Below, piece by piece: positions 25,101 to 33,413 of a DNA stretch of 64,000 bases. The stretch lies in contig NZ_FNID01000008.1 of the NCBI RefSeq assembly GCF_900103835.1, forward strand, positions 28,663-92,662, read 5' to 3'. The first letter of the stretch is position 1. Every line of letters begins with the position of its first letter. A program made the position numbers and the translations under genes. The notes under the pieces are model-generated. The model did no database searches and had not been told where the DNA came from. It saw nothing but the letters and a program-made list of their open reading frames with translations. This DNA is from Acetanaerobacterium elongatum (GTDB lineage: Bacteria > Bacillota > Clostridia > Oscillospirales > Ruminococcaceae).

Positions 25101-25984
25101 GAATAGTTATTGGTGTTCTCCACCTTGGTAAAAAAGGTTGCCGAATCGCTGGAATACCTTACCTGATCGTTTGAATAGTAGCCCTCAACTGCCGATACTA
25201 AAAATCTGTCATAATAAGAAACATAATAGTACCCGCTTTGCCCGGCGCTTGTACCCCAGCTGTTTTTAATAATAAATGCACCCTTCCCCGGAGGGGTAAC
25301 TTTAGCCGGACAGCCGGAGAAGTTGGAAGCAAGGTAATCATCGTCCCAGCCTACAATGGTAATGGCGTGCCCTCCGCCATAAGTTATGTTTGTAGCGGCG
25401 TTTTTGGGGAAATAATAGGTGCCCTTTGTCTGGTTTTCACATCGCCCATCCCACCAAAGAGAGGCATACGCCGCGCCGTGGTCCATAATAGCCTGCTTTA
25501 CCGCATCATTGGCAAGCGGCTGATTATAAGGCTTTTTGGGGATGGAGATAATCTCCTGCACGCGCTTTGCTGTTTGCGCGCTGCTGTTTATTACAATATT
25601 ACTATCGGATAACGTTCCGGCATAATCCGGGTAGGGATTGTCGGCTTCGTTTACAGGGTCGGCCCAGCGGGTTAAGAAGGAGGTGGCCATTTCAGCGTTG
25701 CCGCCGGAACCAAGCCCCAGATCGTAGCTAAAGGGCTGATCCGGGCGGGTACCCCCCGCAAACAGGTGCATCTCTGATAGGTCAATATAATCAGCCGCCC
25801 CCGTTGCGGGTTCGCTTGCGCCTTCAAGCTGCGGCTCTACCGTGATATACTGCCCCGGCAGGGCGCTGTCGCCCGGGGCGGCACTGTCGGCGCCCGTTCC
25901 CTCCGCCGCAAGGCTTGCGGGAAGCAGAGAAAGCGCCATAAGCACCGTAAGCACCAAGGAAACCAGCTTTTTGCATCTTTTCAT
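22139..25984 (-). CDS. Giant secreted C1A-type cysteine peptidase, permuted catalytic order, with dockerin (paralogue)
   Basis: A 1281-residue paralogue of the 18264 protein with the same architecture: signal peptide (1-27); His/Asn part of a papain domain (about 66-265) beginning YIDLSEMHLF, with H206 (GGHAITIVGWDDDY) and N241 (FIIKNSWGT); a lectin-like domain (about 290-468); a linker with repeated PGxSxPVxG (about 475-600); the Cys part (GRVTSVKNQGNYGACWTFATM, Q642, C648); Ig-like and GLUG repeats (GGLIGDAKDNTVVKHC and similar); and a dockerin-like end (GDVNFDGKCEYSQA, later EDLSLTDLLKMQQ). AAGGGGG precedes the ATG. All four active-site residues are kept, so it is probably active if the two parts fold together. 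Confidence 0.85.
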   Translation of the reverse strand: MKRCKKLVSLVLTVLMALSLLPASLAAEGTGADSAAPGDSALPGQYITVEPQLEGASEPATGAADYIDLSEMHLFAGGTRPDQPFSYDLGLGSGGNAEMATSFLTRWADPVNEADNPYPDYAGTLSDSNIVINSSAQTAKRVQEIISIPKKPYNQPLANDAVKQAIMDHGAAYASLWWDGRCENQTKGTYYFPKNAATNITYGGGHAITIVGWDDDYLASNFSGCPAKVTPPGKGAFIIKNSWGTSAGQSGYYYVSYYDRFLVSAVEGYYSNDQVRYSSDSATFFTKVENTNNYSGVFSYDDYGAVYVHGVTTPNYVFYANKFNTTTQKDIAAVSFYTYSYNDSYRIYVHPLSSGGGLSIPTSTTGLPAPSAVGTAYYPGYHTINLLQNVTIPAGKDFEVIIAVQNPTAGVVGIPLEVKESGYNSKATIGAGQSYVFVNGVWRDTTSLLTSNGSYVPMNVCVKAFVAGAGMDGSSHNGNPPVVGGSGTEPATPGSSPVAGQSDVVTPGSSPAIGSSNIAGDPPTVGDSQPVPGQSEPPVPGGSEQTAPGASAVNEPVTGSVEFSTVIPEPRDAFKGALKQLGEPPAVGGSGEAGRAFGEIPAPYDFFNGRTLADMGEISTGGNFAAKYSLLPLGRVTSVKNQGNYGACWTFATMSSIESAYLTENGLDNSKTDAKFSQSSRYLKNSTGSSITLTAVAPASLVSSYSWTIKSGDIAVTNTSLTNKSVTFNYKAGAPETELKVEGKVAYTNGDTYVCTFRIPVTNYGSGDGTEAKPFEVSTPMGLQLIDCFKGKPSQGLNFTQTNDITLTDYWHPIGDAANPFMGSFNGGGFKINGFNLITLFSFEPAGLFGCVNGGTIENIILYDADIEASPSYFVGECYVGGIAGRAQNSTIQNCAVSGEYGFTLSQDNATEPSVGGLIGDAKDNTVVKHCSFSGSIHMTSTKKITIGGLIGRATNATVSNSFANLNAHGGKESSFGGLAGFADKANITDCYATGTFSTLGSAIGVCAGGITREARNQCSFTNCYTSVNYDKSFTESGSRKGAIAAWCSGTQKLSNCYYDKTAAGDGVVLGTFTSAPKGLTAQQMAQQTSFTGFNFTTNWVMAPGPISYVPVLRNPIGEVDQFEFSSRVCKTLFSSQATPLCGRFFPEYAWPRPLDITVSDSKVVTFDAGLLKAGKYGAATVSVTGVPSSPHNMQIFTRIGDVNFDGKCEYSQAVTALLNWLTGKTPTVTDPYVLNADHKDKDGKTTVSDNYNIVQEDLSLTDLLKMQQSNAGVNPDDTAG

Positions 25985-26057
25985 TGTATTTTCCCCCTTA
26001 TGTCACACGGGCGACGGAATGAACGCCCGCACTAAAAATCCTGTTTTCGGGTATATT

Positions 26058-26091
26058 GCCGCCGCCCCTGCCCTTTTGCAAGGGGCGGCGG
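26058..26091 (-). terminator. GC-rich hairpin after the Ig-repeat gene
   Basis: GCCGCCGCCCCT near 26058-26069 pairs with AGGGGCGGCGG at 26081-26091. There is no clear T run, so termination is possible but unproven. Confidence 0.4.
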
Positions 26092-26101
26092 TATTTGGGG
26101 C

Positions 26102-29100
26102 TCAGGTGATGGCGTTCTTTTTCACCTCGAAGTTTACGGTGGCCAGCGCGCCGCCGCCATCGGCCGCCTTGGCGGTTACCGTGGCGGTGCCGGTGCCCAC
26201 AAACGTTACCTTGCCGGTATTGTCTACCGTAACCACCGAGGTTTTGCTAGACGACCACACCACATTGCGGTTGTCGGCGGGTGTGGTGCCGTCTTCAAGG
26301 AAGCAGTCGGCCGAAAGGCGCAGGGTGCTTTTGTTGGCAAGGCCGGTAATGGTGGAGTTGGTGACATTGTTTGCGCCGTTTTTAATCTTTACCGAGCGGG
26401 CAAGCTTCTGGCCGGTTACCGTAACGGGGATGGAAACAACGTGCTTGGCGGGGTCGTTGATCAGGGTGGCGGTAATGGTTACCTTGATTTCGCCGGGGAT
26501 ATACTTGGCAACGGTGATCTCGCCAAAAGAATCCACCTGCACCAGCGGGCTGCTGGAGGTGTAGGTGCAGCAATCCTCGGCGTAGCCGAGAGAGCCGCCC
26601 CACCCGCTCTTGCCGGTGGCGGGCAGCAGGCGCACATGCGGACGGGTGATGATATCGCTGCAGTCTTCCGCACAGATTTTGCTGTAAACAATGCCGCCCG
26701 CATTCGACGAATACAGCGAGCCCACAAGCGGGCCGGTAAGCGGCTGCAGATTGGTGCCGTCGGCATTTTTATACCACGGGTAGTATACGTTTACGGCGTA
26801 GCTTGCCGTCATGCCGCCGAGGGCGACGTTTAGCCTGTAGTTGCCCGCATTATACACCATAAGCGTAAAGCAGCCGGTTTTGGGATCAAGCGCAACGTCC
26901 AGGCTGTAAGCTGGCGTAGTGGTTGTGGTGTTGTTAAGACGCTCGATGGAGATAACCGCATCGGTGCCCGGGGCAACCTGGCCGTTTGTTAAGGTTTTTT
27001 GAAGATAGAACTGGTAGGAGTACAGGCGACAGAGGTTTAGAGTGCCTGAAAGCTTTTTGGTGGTGGGCGCGCCGTTTTGCGTCTCATACATCGTGATGGC
27101 TTTTGCCGACACCGAGGTTTTGGCCACCACCTGAATGGGGATATTCACGGTAATCTTGTTGCCCGCGGCGGCGGTTGTGCCGTAAGAATTGTCGGTATAG
27201 TCCAGCCCGTCACGAAAACGCTCGTATTGTATAGATGAGTCATATACATAAATCTTGTTTGTTTTTAAGTGGATGATTGCAGTAATACCGGATATATCAC
27301 CCAACCCGGCTTTTACGGTCAACCTTCCGGTTTTTTGGTCGATTGTAACATCGCCCTTCGTTGGAACATTGACCAGTTCATATTCAGAGATGTAGTAGTC
27401 GCCTGCCGTGCCGGTATTCAGTTTATAAGGAATGGTATAGCTGCCGCCCGCAACGATGGTAACCGTTTCGGGGGTGCCGTCGGGCTTGCGGGGCACATCG
27501 TTGAGCACCCTTGGCCTGTTGTTTACACGGATGACCACCATATCCTTTACCGCGGAGCCGTCTTTCGCGGCGGCGGTAATCAATGCGGTGCCCTTGCCGC
27601 GCACGGTTACGGTGCCGTTTGCGTCTACGCTGGCCACACTGTTGTTGGAGGAGGCCCACGATACCATGGAGGAATCGGTGAGAGCAGTAACGGTATTATC
27701 CGTTCTGGTTACCTTGGCGCCAAGGTTGAACACCCGCTGGGCGGAGGGGTCGCCGATATCGGTGTAGATGGTCTTGTTGATTGCATTGTTGTTGTAATCT
27801 AAAAGCGAGCTGTAGTTTACCTTCTTTAAGAAGTCGGTGCCGCCGTCGCGCTGGCCGATCAGCAGCGAACTGGCCGAAACGCCGGGCGTAACCTTAAAGG
27901 TGATCGAGCCCTTGCGGGGGTTCGGCTCGCCCTTAATAGCCGCCGTTACGGTTACGTTCACGGGGCTTGTGATGGTATTGAGGTTGCGGGTGTATAGCTT
28001 GCCGTCAGCGGTTACCACCAGCAGGTTGGGGTTGGAGGAGGTAAACGTGAGGTATTTGGGGATATTGTTGCCGACGATAGCGAGCAGGTTTTTTTTGCTC
28101 TTATCCTGCAGGAATACCGAAAGTTCCTGCTCGCCGCCGCCGTAGCACACCGTAGAATCCAGCATTACAGAGCGAGTGGAATCGGCCGGTATGACGGAAA
28201 GGGCGGTGCCGTTTGTGTTGAACTGATAGATATTAAAGGTTTCGGCATAGGTGGAACCGGCCACCGAGATGAACACCTTGGCTGTGCCGGGCTTTTTGGG
28301 GGTTACCGTTAGAGAATAGCCCTTTTTGGTGGTTCCATAATTGTATTTTGGTTCGGGGGTAACGGTGCCAAAAGAAAGGAGCTCACCGTTGCTGGTGGCG
28401 ATTTTTATATCGTTTATGTTTGTTGCATCAGTTCGGAAATAGAGGGTGGCGGTGCTGGGAACGGGGTTTTGCAGGGTATCCATTACATACAGGGTAGAGG
28501 CGGAAACGTTCGCCGCCCTTTCTACGGTGTTTTGATTCTGCACAAAAATCTTGCAGGAAGCGACAATTGCGGCGGAGGTGGCATAAATGGTTGCGGTGTC
28601 GCCTGCGGCGCACCCCTTCTTTACAGTAACCCTGCCGGTTTTGGCGTCTACTGTAACGTTAGGGTTGTCAGTGCACGTCCATGTTACCCCACAGTTTGCC
28701 GGAGTGGTAGTGGCCTTAAGGGTAAAGCTAACGTCTGAGGTGGGGTTAGGCTTCATGGTATAGATGTCCTGGCTGAGGGTAATGGCGGTGCAGGGCTGGT
28801 TGACAGTAAGCGCCAATGTCGCGGAGGGCGCCGTTTCTCCTGCAGCATAAGTTCCTGCAGCCTGCGCTGCGGTTATGTTAAAGGCAGTGGGACTGCTTTT
28901 GCCTGTAAGGGTGACAATTCCCTTGGCATTTACTGTGGCGATGCCGGTATTTGCGCTTGCAAAGGAAAGCCCCGCAAGCACCGCTTCGTATTCGGCGCCG
29001 CTAGAAAGGAAAACGTCGCCTGCAGCCAGAGCACAAAGGGTTTTAGCGTCTTCCGGTGCAAGGAAAACCTTTGTGCCGTCCCTGCGGGTTTCGACGATAA

Positions 29101-32100
29101 TAAGATTATATAATTTGTCGATATCACTATTCAGGTCGACGGTTATGCTGCCGCTGCCGATGGCAACGGGCTGCTTACTCTGGTTAAAGATATCCACGGA
29201 GGATATAGTTTTCGGCAGGATTTTCGGCGTTACGGTGATGGTTTTGGTGGCTTTGCGGTTATAGGGGTCGTCTTTAATGGAGGCGGTGAGGGTTACATTC
29301 ACGTTGCCGGAAAGGTTTGCCGCCTGTGCCGCGTTAACGGTTACCACGCCCGCATCGGAGATGCTTACAAGGTTGGGCATGGAGGAGGTGAAGTCGCAGA
29401 TTGCCGCGGAAAGCTCCTTTTTGGTGCCGGGAGCAGGGCCGTAGGTGGAATACAGGGACAGATTGGTGGTGGTGTAACGGTCAAACAGCTTGTAATCCGT
29501 TGAACCGGAAGCCTTCTCAAGCGTCAGCTTTGCAGATTGCTGCGATTCTTCATTGTAAACCGTGATGGGAATGGAAAGAGTCTTGCCCATGTAGCTGGCA
29601 AAAATCGTTCTCCTGCCCGGCGTTGAACCTGCCGCGGTAAGGTCTATACCCATATTGGGAGCGGTGGCAGGATCAAATGTCATGGAGATGGACGCTTCGG
29701 TACCGATCGACCATTGAACATTTGCATAGTCGGTAAACGCTTTATTGTTTACCTTTACATTCACCGTATCACCGATCTTCAGCGTCGGTGAGCTGGCAAC
29801 AAGACCGGTAAAGGCGGAAAGCTGTGAGTTAGTGGCGTCTACTACGGTAACAGTGAATTTTTCAGTAATCAGATCATCATCATATTTAAATACACCAGAG
29901 TCGTAATAGGTTTCCGGCAAGACAGCATAGACCATTATTTTGCTGCCGAAAGGAGCATTGGCATCGGCAGTGATAGTGCCGGTTTTATAATCAAACTTAA
30001 AGGGAACGGTTGATAAGTCGGTTATAAGCGCTTTGGTTGATGCATCTCGCAACTGCCAAACAAGGCCTTTCATAGCCTTGTTCGTTGCATCCGCGGGATA
30101 GGCTGAGCTGATTTTGAATTGAATCTTGCCGCTGCGGGTAATGTTGTTTTCGAGAGCATTTGCAGATAGTAAGCGCTCAACCTGCTTATGCGAAACCACC
30201 TTCACGCGGTCGAACACGTTGGAGCCGTCGGTGGCGGTGGCGGTGATGTAGCACTCGCCGTAGCCCTTTACCGAAACTACCCCGGTATCCGAAACCGCGG
30301 CGACGCTGCCGTTGCTGGTGGTAAACTTTACAAGACTTTTGTTGGCGGAGGAGATAACCATTTTGCCGCCCGGGAACTGGTCGCCCAAAACGCTGGTTTC
30401 AAGCTGCGCCTCTGCGGGCAGGGAGGTGGCGTTGAGCGTAAAAGCATAGCCGTCGCCGCCTGCATCCTTATGCGCAAGGGGGGAAACGGACATATTGGTG
30501 ATGGAAACGCCCACATGGCGCTCGGTGGGGTAGATGGTATAGGTGGCGGTGGCCTTGTGCTTCTGCGGGTCGTCCTTCAACTCGGCGGTAACGGTTACCT
30601 TGGTGGGGGCGGTGACAAACCGCGCGCCATCGCATAGTGTTACCGTGGCCTGTGTTGTACTGGTGGCCGAAACCGTGAGCAGGGTGGAGTTGCTGCTGGA
30701 GAGAATGCAGTCGTTGGGGTTGACCGGCATGCTCGATTTGTTTGCGGCGTCGGAAAGCGAGAGGGAGAAGAGCGTTGACTTGTTGGAGGAGAAGTCAAGG
30801 CCGGAGGACTCCTGATTGATGGCCATTTTGGTGAGTGCGGTGTTGTAGTTTGTAACGTTAAAGGACATTGTGGCGGTAACATCGCCGCAGGAAACGAAGG
30901 CATCACAGATGCCATTGGATTTAAGAACCGATGTAAGTACCATGGTATAATCGTAGTAATAGGTTGTCTTGCCAAGAACGGTAACCGGGCGAGGGTCCTT
31001 ATAGGAGACCGCGGAGTCAGTCAATATGCCCGTATTACGCGAGCCGCCGGTAACCTCAATGCCATTGTTTTTAAAGTCGGTTAAGGTAGGAGCTCCGCCG
31101 GACGTGATTGGCTGCTGAGTGTGAATGGCCCCGTATACGGTGACCGATTTAGAGGGATCGCTTAATAGATTGGTCTGATTATTTTCAGCCTTTATGGTAA
31201 TGTCAAGCACCTTCACGGGGCTTTTAATAGTAAGTGCTGCATGCGCTCTTGTGAGACCATTCGTAAAAGTTGCGGCGGTTTCGGCAGTGATGGTGTAGTT
31301 TTTTGGGGCGGTAGCGGTGAACTTGACGGGGGCTGGAGAATCCTGCTGCCAGCTGTAGATATAATTGCCGTTGCCGTCGCCGGTACCGGCGATATCCTGG
31401 TTGTTTACCTTCACAAAGTTATCGTTTGCGCTGCCTTTCCACGTTACCTTCCAGACGAGCTTTTTGTCGCCGGCCGGAAGCCCTGCGGTGCCAACAGCGG
31501 GAACAAGGGTGGGGGTAACGGTGTAGGTTTCGCCTATGTAGGTGTTGCCGGTTAAGGCCAGATTCAAGCCGGTTACGCGCGGGTTAACGGTTACCTTGCC
31601 GGTAGCGGTATTGCCCGCTATGTCGGTGGCCGAGATGGTATAGGTGCCAGGCTCGGTAAGCTCAAACGCTACCTGGCTTCCGCTTGGGTCGGTATCGGTA
31701 ACGTTATAAGCGGCGGGGCCTTTTAAAACGCTGAATTTCGCGATGTCGCCGTATTGGTTAATAATTTTAACTGACGCGAACGGGTCAACCGAAACAGCGG
31801 TGCTTGTAAGCGGCACTTCAATCGATTGGTTGGCAAGCACGTCGCTTTTTTTATCGGTTACCGTTATTTTAGGCGGGAGGGAATCAAAATCAACCTTATC
31901 AATATTGCTGCTGGGGTCATTAGTGGTAATGGCGCCGTCATCCCCCACATAATCAAACTCGCTGCTTACATTCATGGCAACCTGGCCGTATTCTCCGCTG
32001 CCGTTATACTTCAGCTGCGCGGTGGCAAGCAGGCCGTCGGCGGCAAGTAGCGCGGCTTCATTCAGTGCCTCGACCTTGTTGTTCCGGAACGCCGAGAAGA

Positions 32101-32740
32101 CGGCAACCATATTTAATGTATGGTTTGCAGCGTCGCTGTTCTTTTCAAAAAGAGCATACGGGGTGGTGGCAGTGGTGAATTTTGAGACGGGGGTTCCGTA
32201 AAGCTCAAAGGTGGGGTACCATAACAATGAAATTTTGTAGGCACCGATGCCCTTTTCCACCGTTTTGCCGTTTACTGTGGTGGTTCCGTGCAGACGGTCG
32301 TCGTCTGTATAATTTATAATCTTGAACAGCAGGGTGACAATATCCCCCTGCTTTACATAAGTCTTTCCATTGGGGTAGTTTACCACAACCTGCAGCGCGG
32401 CGTTTTGCCCGCTGCCGGTGGCGGGTTCGTCGCCTATGGCGGAACCGCCCGGTACAAGCGGCAGGGTAAACAGAACCTCATTCTCGCCGCCCGTAGGCGC
32501 CTGAGCAATCGGTTCGTTGGGTATTACCGGCAGCTGCTGTGCAGTTTCGGATGCGCCCGCGGGATTTTCCTCTGCGGGGGAATTGCCGGTAACGGCGGGG
32601 GCGCTTGCCGCAGGCTCACTTGATTCCTGCGAAACGCTTGCCGTGGTTTCGGCATAAACAGGCAGTACAGTGTAAGAGACGAGCATTGCAAGTGTAACCA
32701 GCAGGCACAGCGCCCTTGTAAAGGATTTTTTCATGAACAT
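26102..32740 (-). CDS. Giant secreted Ig-like repeat protein with cohesin-like N-terminal domain
   Basis: A 2212-residue exported protein. Signal peptide about 1-30 (ends VYA); Pro/Gly/Ser-rich linker 31-110; a cohesin-like domain about 112-275 (repeated strands, the AYKISLLWYPTFELYG segment, then LLATAQLKYNGSGEYGQVAM); then many Ig-like units. Several are clearly BIG2 (VSWASSNNSVASVDANGTV, VVWSSSKTSVVTVDNTGKV, FTTSNGSVAAVSDTGVV). There is no LPXTG, SLH, dockerin or membrane anchor at the C-terminus (EVKKNAIT). It lies upstream of the two dockerin-bearing peptidases on the same strand, which makes a scaffold role attractive. The Ig units are certain; the cohesin call is a judgement from pattern. 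ATG 32734 is an alternative start with GAGGGGG 10 nt upstream. Confidence 0.8.
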   Translation of the reverse strand: MFMKKSFTRALCLLVTLAMLVSYTVLPVYAETTASVSQESSEPAASAPAVTGNSPAEENPAGASETAQQLPVIPNEPIAQAPTGGENEVLFTLPLVPGGSAIGDEPATGSGQNAALQVVVNYPNGKTYVKQGDIVTLLFKIINYTDDDRLHGTTTVNGKTVEKGIGAYKISLLWYPTFELYGTPVSKFTTATTPYALFEKNSDAANHTLNMVAVFSAFRNNKVEALNEAALLAADGLLATAQLKYNGSGEYGQVAMNVSSEFDYVGDDGAITTNDPSSNIDKVDFDSLPPKITVTDKKSDVLANQSIEVPLTSTAVSVDPFASVKIINQYGDIAKFSVLKGPAAYNVTDTDPSGSQVAFELTEPGTYTISATDIAGNTATGKVTVNPRVTGLNLALTGNTYIGETYTVTPTLVPAVGTAGLPAGDKKLVWKVTWKGSANDNFVKVNNQDIAGTGDGNGNYIYSWQQDSPAPVKFTATAPKNYTITAETAATFTNGLTRAHAALTIKSPVKVLDITIKAENNQTNLLSDPSKSVTVYGAIHTQQPITSGGAPTLTDFKNNGIEVTGGSRNTGILTDSAVSYKDPRPVTVLGKTTYYYDYTMVLTSVLKSNGICDAFVSCGDVTATMSFNVTNYNTALTKMAINQESSGLDFSSNKSTLFSLSLSDAANKSSMPVNPNDCILSSSNSTLLTVSATSTTQATVTLCDGARFVTAPTKVTVTAELKDDPQKHKATATYTIYPTERHVGVSITNMSVSPLAHKDAGGDGYAFTLNATSLPAEAQLETSVLGDQFPGGKMVISSANKSLVKFTTSNGSVAAVSDTGVVSVKGYGECYITATATDGSNVFDRVKVVSHKQVERLLSANALENNITRSGKIQFKISSAYPADATNKAMKGLVWQLRDASTKALITDLSTVPFKFDYKTGTITADANAPFGSKIMVYAVLPETYYDSGVFKYDDDLITEKFTVTVVDATNSQLSAFTGLVASSPTLKIGDTVNVKVNNKAFTDYANVQWSIGTEASISMTFDPATAPNMGIDLTAAGSTPGRRTIFASYMGKTLSIPITVYNEESQQSAKLTLEKASGSTDYKLFDRYTTTNLSLYSTYGPAPGTKKELSAAICDFTSSMPNLVSISDAGVVTVNAAQAANLSGNVNVTLTASIKDDPYNRKATKTITVTPKILPKTISSVDIFNQSKQPVAIGSGSITVDLNSDIDKLYNLIIVETRRDGTKVFLAPEDAKTLCALAAGDVFLSSGAEYEAVLAGLSFASANTGIATVNAKGIVTLTGKSSPTAFNITAAQAAGTYAAGETAPSATLALTVNQPCTAITLSQDIYTMKPNPTSDVSFTLKATTTPANCGVTWTCTDNPNVTVDAKTGRVTVKKGCAAGDTATIYATSAAIVASCKIFVQNQNTVERAANVSASTLYVMDTLQNPVPSTATLYFRTDATNINDIKIATSNGELLSFGTVTPEPKYNYGTTKKGYSLTVTPKKPGTAKVFISVAGSTYAETFNIYQFNTNGTALSVIPADSTRSVMLDSTVCYGGGEQELSVFLQDKSKKNLLAIVGNNIPKYLTFTSSNPNLLVVTADGKLYTRNLNTITSPVNVTVTAAIKGEPNPRKGSITFKVTPGVSASSLLIGQRDGGTDFLKKVNYSSLLDYNNNAINKTIYTDIGDPSAQRVFNLGAKVTRTDNTVTALTDSSMVSWASSNNSVASVDANGTVTVRGKGTALITAAAKDGSAVKDMVVIRVNNRPRVLNDVPRKPDGTPETVTIVAGGSYTIPYKLNTGTAGDYYISEYELVNVPTKGDVTIDQKTGRLTVKAGLGDISGITAIIHLKTNKIYVYDSSIQYERFRDGLDYTDNSYGTTAAAGNKITVNIPIQVVAKTSVSAKAITMYETQNGAPTTKKLSGTLNLCRLYSYQFYLQKTLTNGQVAPGTDAVISIERLNNTTTTTPAYSLDVALDPKTGCFTLMVYNAGNYRLNVALGGMTASYAVNVYYPWYKNADGTNLQPLTGPLVGSLYSSNAGGIVYSKICAEDCSDIITRPHVRLLPATGKSGWGGSLGYAEDCCTYTSSSPLVQVDSFGEITVAKYIPGEIKVTITATLINDPAKHVVSIPVTVTGQKLARSVKIKNGANNVTNSTITGLANKSTLRLSADCFLEDGTTPADNRNVVWSSSKTSVVTVDNTGKVTFVGTGTATVTAKAADGGGALATVNFEVKKNAIT

Positions 32741-32864
32741 TTGTCCCCCTCTTTTTTCTTCCGCGCCTTAAAACAAACACTTGAAGCCGCGAGTAAAATA
32801 CTGCAGATACAAAGCAAAACCGAAACTAATAGCTATATTCGTAGAAGATTCTATAATTATTGAT

Positions 32865-32873
32865 ATTATACCA
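32865..32873 (-). promoter_or_regulatory. Extended -10 promoter of the Ig-repeat gene
   Basis: On the minus strand TGG directly precedes TATAAT (plus 32865-32870). It would give a 5' leader of about 120 nt. No good -35 is seen; the region is very AT-rich. Confidence 0.5.
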
Positions 32874-32988
32874 TAATCATTAACCTTTTGTATATATAAT
32901 TTGGGTAGAAACCTACTAATATAAACTAATAATGGATAATTATACAGAATAATGCGGCTGAATATTTGTAAAAACTAAAATAAAGGTA

Positions 32989-33017
32989 TTGACAAAACCC
33001 CGACTGCGGCATAAAAT
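32989..33017 (+). promoter_or_regulatory. Sigma-A promoter of the trpXYZ T-box transcript
   Basis: TTGACA at 32989-32994 and TAAAAT at 33012-33017, 17 bp apart. It lies directly before the T-box leader. Confidence 0.85.
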
Positions 33018-33029
33018 GAAATAAATTCA

Positions 33030-33303
33030 TAAACCACAAACCGATGAGTAAGAGTAGTAGGTACAGTGTTAGGGTTTTAAGAGAGCCGCAGGCGGTGGGA
33101 TTGCGGCAGCACGGCTGTAGTGAATGGGCTTACGAGGGCAATCCGAGACGCGATGCGTTTAGGTGCGACGGGATTTCCGCCCGTTACAAAGGGAATGCAT
33201 ATGATGGTATGCAGAGCGAGTGCGTCCGGTTAGTACGGGCGAATTTGGGTGGTATCGCAGGAGAATAACTCTTGTCCCTGTTTTTGGGGATAAGGGTTTT
33301 TTT
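33030..33303 (+). promoter_or_regulatory. T-box riboswitch, probable tryptophan specifier
   Basis: Leader with the features of a T-box. Stem I has GTAAG (33048-33052) paired with CTTAC (33129-33133). The specifier loop shows AGTAGTAG on the 5' side and GTGAATGGG on the 3' side, giving specifier TGG (Trp, 33125-33127). The AGAGA bulge at about 33080 and a distal GGTGGGA loop are present. The T-box sequence GGGTGGTATCGC is at 33247-33258. A terminator stem follows (33267-33278 with 33287-33298) with a T run. Uncharged tRNA-Trp would bind and switch the leader to antitermination. The family call is firm; the specifier reading depends on my manual fold. Confidence 0.9.
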
Positions 33304-33413
33304 ATTTCCCCCGAAAGGATGACGGATATGATCATTTTGAATAGGCGATGGCGGCGTTTGTATTGATACAGCCGGAAAATTTATCATAATTATTTAAGGA
33401 GAGATTGATTATT

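Noticed and set aside
26102..32740. Possible LPXTG or SLH surface anchor on the Ig-repeat protein
   Set aside because: The C-terminus ends soon after the last Ig-like unit, with no sorting motif, hydrophobic stretch or SLH repeats.
33044..33268. 74-residue ORF
   Set aside because: Coincides with the T-box leader; the conserved RNA motifs explain the sequence.
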